Positions 59,094-64,000 of a stretch of DNA of 64,000 nt are shown here, one piece after another. The stretch is taken from positions 3,658,001-3,722,000 of the forward strand of contig OY782766.1 in NCBI GenBank assembly GCA_963678235.1, given 5' to 3'. Positions within the stretch are counted from its first letter, which is position 1. Every line of letters begins with the position of its first letter. The notes below the pieces were generated by a model, which saw only the letters and a list, made by a program, of their open reading frames with translations, was not told where the DNA came from and ran no database searches. This stretch comes from JABMQB01 sp963678235. GTDB taxonomy: Bacteria > Bacteroidota > Bacteroidia > Bacteroidales > Prolixibacteraceae. A program made the position numbers and the translations under genes.

Positions 59094-62000
59094 CTATTGT
59101 TCATTAATCTTTTCCAGGCGATGTTTTTTAATAATATTCCGCAGTTCTTTTGCATTTACGGGTTTTGATATATAATCATCACATCCTGCTTTCAAGGCAA
59201 TATCCCGGTCACCCGAAAGGGCATAGGCTGTATGTGCTATAATAACAACGTTTTTATTGAATTCACGTATCAATCTGGTTGCTTCATACCCATCTATTTC
59301 AGGCATTTGGATATCCATAATAACCATATCAATATCCGGGTTCTCTTTACAAATATTTACAGCCTTAACCCCGGTGTTGGCTTTTAAAATTTCATTGCAC
59401 AGAGGTTGTATAGCAATGCTTATAAGCTGTTCGGAAGGTTCATCGTCTTCAGCAATTAAGATTTTCAGATGGTCAGTTTTAGGTACTTCATCTTTCTGTG
59501 TAATTTGATTCTGAGGTGCATCTTTTTGAGAGGAGTAGGGTAAGGTAAAATAAAATGCAGATCCTTCGCCTTCGGTGCTTTCAACCCAAATTTTACCACC
59601 CAGAGCTTCCACATAAGCCTTGGTGATGGCCAGCCCAAGGCCAGCCCCCTGAAATGCCCTTTTATCGCCAATATCGGCCTGGATAAACCTTTCGAAAATG
59701 GCATTGAGCCTATCTTTTGGTATTCCAATTCCGTTATCAAGGACATAAAATTTTAGCATATTGGAATTGTGAAGTAAATCGTAACCGATAACAATTTTCC
59801 CTGAGTCGCTATATTTTATGGCATTTTTTACAAGATTGGTAAAAATGGCGTATAACTTTTCAGAATCTGTCTCAATGATAGCTTGTGAGTTTGGCAAACT
59901 TGTTTGATATTCTATTTCGATGTTTTTGGCATTTGCTTCGTTCCTGAAAAACTCAAAAATAGTTGTTATTTGTTCGTTGATATTGCTGGTGCTTTTAACG
60001 ATTTTCATCATTCCGGCTTCTATCTTAGAAATATCCACAATGTCGTTAATGATATTCAGCATCCGTTTTCCACTCTTTTCAATGATCTCAATATATGATT
60101 TTTGCTGCTCGCCACTTAGTTCCGAGTTTTTCAACAATTCAGAAAAACCTAAAATTCCATTCATTGGGGTTCTTATTTCATGGCTCATGTTAGCAAGGAA
60201 TGCAGATTTTAAGCGGTCACTTTCTTTAGCCTTATGCAAAGCTTCTTTTAGCTTATCGTCTGCTTTTTTCCGTTCGGTAATATCTATCACAACACCATCA
60301 ATAAAATGAGTTCCTTCCTTTTCATTATAGGTTTTAATATAATTGGTTGATACCCATATTTTCGATCCGTCTTTTTTGTTTTCCAGGGTTTCGTGTTCAA
60401 GAATTACGCCATATTTATCCAGGGTATCCAGCATTTTTTTGCGGGCATTTTTATCTGAATAATAATTTTGTGCCGGAACACTTAAAAGTTCCTCCTGTGT
60501 ACTATAGCCATATATTTTAAGCATCTCCGGGTTAATGGAAAGAACCTTCCCTTCGACTGTTGAACGAAAAACCCCAACAGGTAAATTAGTAACCAGGGAC
60601 CTATAGCGTTCTTCACTTTCTTTTAAAAGTTCCTCTTTCGATTTTCGATCAATTGAAATGCTTATTTGATAGGAAACCAATTCTAGCAAATCGAGGTCTG
60701 ATTTGTTATATGCTTTTGGGTTTTCATAATTCTGGACAACCAGTACACCGATTACTTTATTTTCAATTTTTAATGGTACCCCAAGCCATATTTCCGAGTC
60801 GGGACCATGTTTTTCAATTTCGTTGTTCGATTCCAATTCTTTGAGCTTTTCTTTGGTTCCAAACAAAGGTTTTTGTGTATTTAATACATAGTTGGTCAAG
60901 GTTTTTCCTTCGGGCAAATAGGTGCGTGTTTCCATTTTGTCTGACAAGTATGCCAGGGTTAACTTTTTTGTTTTTTCATTGCAAAGTGCAACATAAAAGT
61001 TTTCGGTATTTATTATTCCTCCAAGTTCACTTTGAACTGTGCGTATTAATTGTTCAAGGTTGTCGGTTGTTGCAACAGCCTCCGAAATAGTATACAATAC
61101 TTTTTGGATTTGTTCTGCCCGTTTTTGTTCGGTTATATCTTTCGATACTTTTATAAAGTTGGTAATTACACCCTTACTGTCAAATATTGGGGATATGTTG
61201 GCGGCTTCCCAAAATAATTCACCATTCTTTTTTTTGTTGTGGAATTCGCCGAGCCATTCTTTCCCTGAAGTGATGGTCTTCCACAAATTTTCATATATTT
61301 TTTTATTCTGTTCCCCTGATTTTAAGATCCGTGGGTTTTTCCCGATCACTTCATTGGCGGCATAACCTGTTAATTCCGAAAATTTTGGGTTGGCATATTC
61401 AATGTTGCCAATGGTATCGGCAATTACAATTATTGAAGGGCTTTGTTCTACCACTTTTGACAACTTAGTTATTTTGTCTTCCGCTAATTTGCGTTCAGTA
61501 ATATCAACATATGACCCTAATACCCCAATTATTTCTCCTTCCTGGCTTCTAAGTGGAATTTTACTTGTAAGCAATGAAATAGTGGTTCCTTTAGGAGTTG
61601 TTTGTGTTTCTTCAATTAAAAGTTTGGGTTTGCCACTTTCTATTACCTGAAGATCATCGTTTTGATATAAACTCGCTTGTTTTTTCCAGACCAGTTGCAT
61701 ATCATCTTTTCCTATTATTTCTTTCGGATCATCGAAGCCAGCATCACAAGCAAAAATCTTATTGCAGCCCAAATATTTAAGTTGTTTATCCTTCCAAAAA
61801 ACCCTAACAGGAATGGTATTAATTATTCCCTCAATCATCATCTGAGAGGCATGTAATTCTTCTTCCGTTTTTTTTCGATTTGTTATATCTCTTGTCACAC
61901 CGGCAATACCTACTAAATTGCCATCGCTATTGTATTGAGGATTTAATATTACCTCATAATGTTTTATATCTCCTTTCCTATCTGGGGCGGATGTCATTGC

Positions 62001-62690
62001 TCTTACAGCACTATTGGTTTTATATACTTTCTTATGCAGTTCGTCCCACTCTTTACAAGTCTCTTCTGGATAATTTAAATCCCGGTGTGTTTTTCCTATT
62101 ATTTCTTCCTTTGGCAGATTAAAGAATTTGATTAGACTTTGATTAACATGCGTAAAACGACCTTCAAGGTCATAGCTGTATATATAGTCAATTGTTGCTT
62201 CGTCAATCAATCGATACTTATATTCGCTTTCCTTTAGCTCAATTGTTCTTTCGGACACCAGCTTTTCAAGGTCAACTTTTTCTGCCCGTAGTTTATCTTC
62301 GGCTTCTTTAATACGGAGCATAACATTTACCTGGGCAGTTAATTCAATGGCATCTATTGGTTTGGATAAAAATGCATCGGCCCCAATATTTAAACCTTTA
62401 ACCCTGCTTTGGGAGTCTGTTTTTATGGCTGTAATTAATATTACCGGAATGTGTTTTGTCAACTCATTTTTTTTCAGCATTTCACAAACTGCATAACCAT
62501 CCATTTGTGGCATGATGATATCCAGCAAAATTACATCGGGCTGTTCATTTATGGCGAGTTTGATGCCTTCATTACCAGAAATGGCCGTGATAACCGAACA
62601 GTTTTTCATTTGACTTTTAAGTACTGCCTTTATGGTTGTCAGGTTATCTTTTTGATCGTCAATTGCCAGTATTTTTTTTAGCTGTGCCAT
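59094..62690 (-). CDS. hybrid histidine kinase with receiver, multiple PAS and GAF domains
   Basis: The 1198-residue protein reads, in order: receiver domain (about 5-125; phospho-Asp in VILLDIIMPQMDG), three PAS/PAC units (about 160-285, 290-400 and 410-530; each ends near DITxRK), a GAF domain (about 540-700), a fourth PAS (about 705-830), HisKA with the phospho-His in SHEIRTPMNG (near 860), HATPase (about 960-1070; NxxK and GxGLG boxes), and a C-terminal receiver (about 1085-1195). No transmembrane helix or signal peptide is visible, so it should sense cytoplasmic signals. ATG 62690 is chosen over a TTG three codons upstream. Confidence 0.9.
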   Translation of the reverse strand: MAQLKKILAIDDQKDNLTTIKAVLKSQMKNCSVITAISGNEGIKLAINEQPDVILLDIIMPQMDGYAVCEMLKKNELTKHIPVILITAIKTDSQSRVKGLNIGADAFLSKPIDAIELTAQVNVMLRIKEAEDKLRAEKVDLEKLVSERTIELKESEYKYRLIDEATIDYIYSYDLEGRFTHVNQSLIKFFNLPKEEIIGKTHRDLNYPEETCKEWDELHKKVYKTNSAVRAMTSAPDRKGDIKHYEVILNPQYNSDGNLVGIAGVTRDITNRKKTEEELHASQMMIEGIINTIPVRVFWKDKQLKYLGCNKIFACDAGFDDPKEIIGKDDMQLVWKKQASLYQNDDLQVIESGKPKLLIEETQTTPKGTTISLLTSKIPLRSQEGEIIGVLGSYVDITERKLAEDKITKLSKVVEQSPSIIVIADTIGNIEYANPKFSELTGYAANEVIGKNPRILKSGEQNKKIYENLWKTITSGKEWLGEFHNKKKNGELFWEAANISPIFDSKGVITNFIKVSKDITEQKRAEQIQKVLYTISEAVATTDNLEQLIRTVQSELGGIINTENFYVALCNEKTKKLTLAYLSDKMETRTYLPEGKTLTNYVLNTQKPLFGTKEKLKELESNNEIEKHGPDSEIWLGVPLKIENKVIGVLVVQNYENPKAYNKSDLDLLELVSYQISISIDRKSKEELLKESEERYRSLVTNLPVGVFRSTVEGKVLSINPEMLKIYGYSTQEELLSVPAQNYYSDKNARKKMLDTLDKYGVILEHETLENKKDGSKIWVSTNYIKTYNEKEGTHFIDGVVIDITERKKADDKLKEALHKAKESDRLKSAFLANMSHEIRTPMNGILGFSELLKNSELSGEQQKSYIEIIEKSGKRMLNIINDIVDISKIEAGMMKIVKSTSNINEQITTIFEFFRNEANAKNIEIEYQTSLPNSQAIIETDSEKLYAIFTNLVKNAIKYSDSGKIVIGYDLLHNSNMLKFYVLDNGIGIPKDRLNAIFERFIQADIGDKRAFQGAGLGLAITKAYVEALGGKIWVESTEGEGSAFYFTLPYSSQKDAPQNQITQKDEVPKTDHLKILIAEDDEPSEQLISIAIQPLCNEILKANTGVKAVNICKENPDIDMVIMDIQMPEIDGYEATRLIREFNKNVVIIAHTAYALSGDRDIALKAGCDDYISKPVNAKELRNIIKKHRLEKINEQ

Positions 62691-62744
62691 TTGTAACAAT
62701 ATTATGTTTGGAACTTTGGTTATAAGCTTTATAAGCTAGTTATT

Positions 62745-64000
62745 TTAATCTAATAATCTATTTATTTCTTCCATAAGTTTTTCACGGTCAATTGGTTTCG
62801 AAACGTAGCCATCACACCCTTCTCCAAAAAACTTTTCTCTATCGCCCAGCATAGCCTGTGCAGTAACTGCGACTATTGGTATGTTTTTCATATTCGGATT
62901 ACTCTTCAAAATCGTCAAAATAGTAAGCCCATCTGTTTTCGGCAACGACATGTCGAGCAAAATAATGTCGGGATGTACTGTTTCAATTGCTGCGAGTCCG
63001 GATTCTCCGTCTTTTGCATCAAATAAGGAATACTTGTCTTTTAAAATTGCTTTTATAGTGATTAAATTGTCTTCATTATCTTCAATAATAAGAACCTTTG
63101 GCAATTCTTTCTTTTCAGTGGTCGTAGTGCCCTTTTCAACAAGCTTTTTGCCCATCATAATGTTGACTTTCCGAATTAATCCATCGATATCAATATCACC
63201 TTTGTGGATCAATTGTTGGATATTGTTGGCGCTAAGCTTATCCAAATCTTTTTTTGTAAGGTCTTTCGCCGTAAGTATTAAAACGGGAATATTTCTGGTT
63301 CTATCAGTACTGCGGATATTTTCCAACACCTCAAAACCATCCATTTCAGGCATCATCAAATCTAAAATAATGCCGTTCGGAACATTATGTTTGATGTATT
63401 CCAATGCTTCCTTCCCACTGTTTGCCACATCCACAATATAGTCTTCTTTTTCCAATATAAGTTTCACCTGGATAATAGCATCTGGATTATCTTCGACCAT
63501 TAATATACGTGGATCAGTATTGTCATTTATGGTTATCTTGGATGTAATGTTTTGAGTTTTTTCAGGAAGTTTTTTAATTATTTCACTTAGGTTTTTTTCA
63601 TGCCAGAGAATCGGTATTTTAATGGTAAATTTTGAACCTTTGCCGACTTTACTTTCTACACTTATTTCGCCACCCAATATTTGAATCATTTTGTTTGCTA
63701 TCGCAAGTCCTAATCCAGTACCTTCATAATCTCTTGAAGCTGTTCCATCAACTTGCCTGAATTCATCAAAAATGAATGGGAGAGAGTCTTTTGAAATCCC
63801 AATACCGGTATCTTCCACAAAAATAAAAACTTCGTTTTCATCAAATTTCGCATCAATGCTTACACTTCCTTTTTCTGTGAATTTAATGGCATTGCCTATT
63901 ATATTGGTAAGCACCTGATGTAGACGCGATTCGTCGGATTCAATTTTAGGAAGGTTTTCAGGAACATTAAGGTTTAAGATCAATCCTTTTTCATCGGATA
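62745..64000 (-). CDS. hybrid histidine kinase, C-terminal part (cut by window edge)
   Basis: The visible 417 codons have no start; the frame runs off the right edge. They show the HATPase domain from its N box on (HQVLTNIIGNAIKFTEKG, EDTGIGISKDSLPFIFDEF and GTGLGLAIANKM), then two receiver domains: the first with phospho-Asp in GIILDLMMPEMDG, the second with DIILLDMSLPKTDG. It lies 54 bp upstream of the other hybrid kinase gene on the same strand. The receiver without a DNA-binding output, like its neighbour, suggests a phosphorelay to an unlinked output protein. Confidence 0.85.
   Translation of the reverse strand, partial: SDEKGLILNLNVPENLPKIESDESRLHQVLTNIIGNAIKFTEKGSVSIDAKFDENEVFIFVEDTGIGISKDSLPFIFDEFRQVDGTASRDYEGTGLGLAIANKMIQILGGEISVESKVGKGSKFTIKIPILWHEKNLSEIIKKLPEKTQNITSKITINDNTDPRILMVEDNPDAIIQVKLILEKEDYIVDVANSGKEALEYIKHNVPNGIILDLMMPEMDGFEVLENIRSTDRTRNIPVLILTAKDLTKKDLDKLSANNIQQLIHKGDIDIDGLIRKVNIMMGKKLVEKGTTTTEKKELPKVLIIEDNEDNLITIKAILKDKYSLFDAKDGESGLAAIETVHPDIILLDMSLPKTDGLTILTILKSNPNMKNIPIVAVTAQAMLGDREKFFGEGCDGYVSKPIDREKLMEEINRLLD

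Noticed and set aside
62881..63441. 186-codon plus-strand frame
   Set aside because: Antisense shadow of the hybrid kinase receivers.
1..64000. CRISPR array, rRNA, tRNA, intact transposase or integrase
   Set aside because: No regularly spaced repeats, rRNA blocks, tRNA cloverleaf motifs or transposase/integrase domains were found on either strand.

Overview
The window is AT-rich, largely syntenic chromosomal DNA from a member of the Bacteroidota. Evidence: many genes are preceded by the TAnnTTTG promoter element of that phylum; there are two gliding-motility genes (gldA, gldH); IspG is the long 619-residue form; several lipoproteins carry an acidic export signal right after the lipobox cysteine; and the HU-CCDC81/SPOR and PSP1-GldH gene types are typical of the group. 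A marine or anaerobic Marinilabiliales/Prolixibacteraceae-like organism is plausible, but that rank is inference. I recognised no rRNA, tRNA, CRISPR array or intact insertion sequence.

Layout. 1-6.4 kb: the N-terminal half of a two-component propeller sensor (minus, running off the left edge) faces two surface-type lipoprotein genes, the second followed by four membrane or periplasmic protein genes, one a permuted papain-like amidase, and a TPR gene. All three promoters here carry the same tandem 13-bp operator in the same geometry, so this looks like one undescribed regulon. 6.4-9.2 kb: DUF3592-like protein, acyltransferase-3, glyceraldehyde-3-phosphate reductase-type aldo/keto reductase. 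9.3-12.4 kb: an accessory island with an orphan Vsr endonuclease, a DUF4143 ATPase, a HicAB toxin-antitoxin pair bracketed by 13-bp inverted repeats next to a strongly folding element, then a dispersed repeat. 12.4-30.9 kb: a 58-residue membrane protein, pheS, hydrolases, comF, an AraC/GyrI-like regulator, a class III-type sirtuin, dnaG, a candidate nucleotidyltransferase toxin-antitoxin pair, metK, a glycosyltransferase, gldA, ispG and a flavin reductase.

31-46 kb: Dcp-type M3 peptidase, a beta-helix lipoprotein, a puzzling 781-residue secreted protein, OsmC, a fused O-antigen ligase/TPR protein, a transglutaminase-like protein, metG and a Fibrobacter-major-domain lipoprotein. 45.3-50.5 kb: a tightly packed minus-strand train holB - PSP1 - gldH - trmB - atl - mrp. 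50.7-54.5 kb: pgk, two small cysteine or membrane proteins, a long intergenic stretch with a candidate small RNA, and an MFS transporter. 54.5-64 kb: rfbB and galE for nucleotide sugars, a HU/SPOR envelope protein followed in the same frame by a chorismatase-like gene, and two adjacent hybrid histidine kinases, the second cut by the right edge.

The most notable points are the three matching operators at the left end, the HicAB cassette with its flanking repeats, two dispersed intergenic repeat families (about 120 bp and 50 bp), the chorismatase-like gene with no ATG start, and the 781-residue secreted protein. Function calls rest on reading translated sequence and known family motifs; no database search was run.
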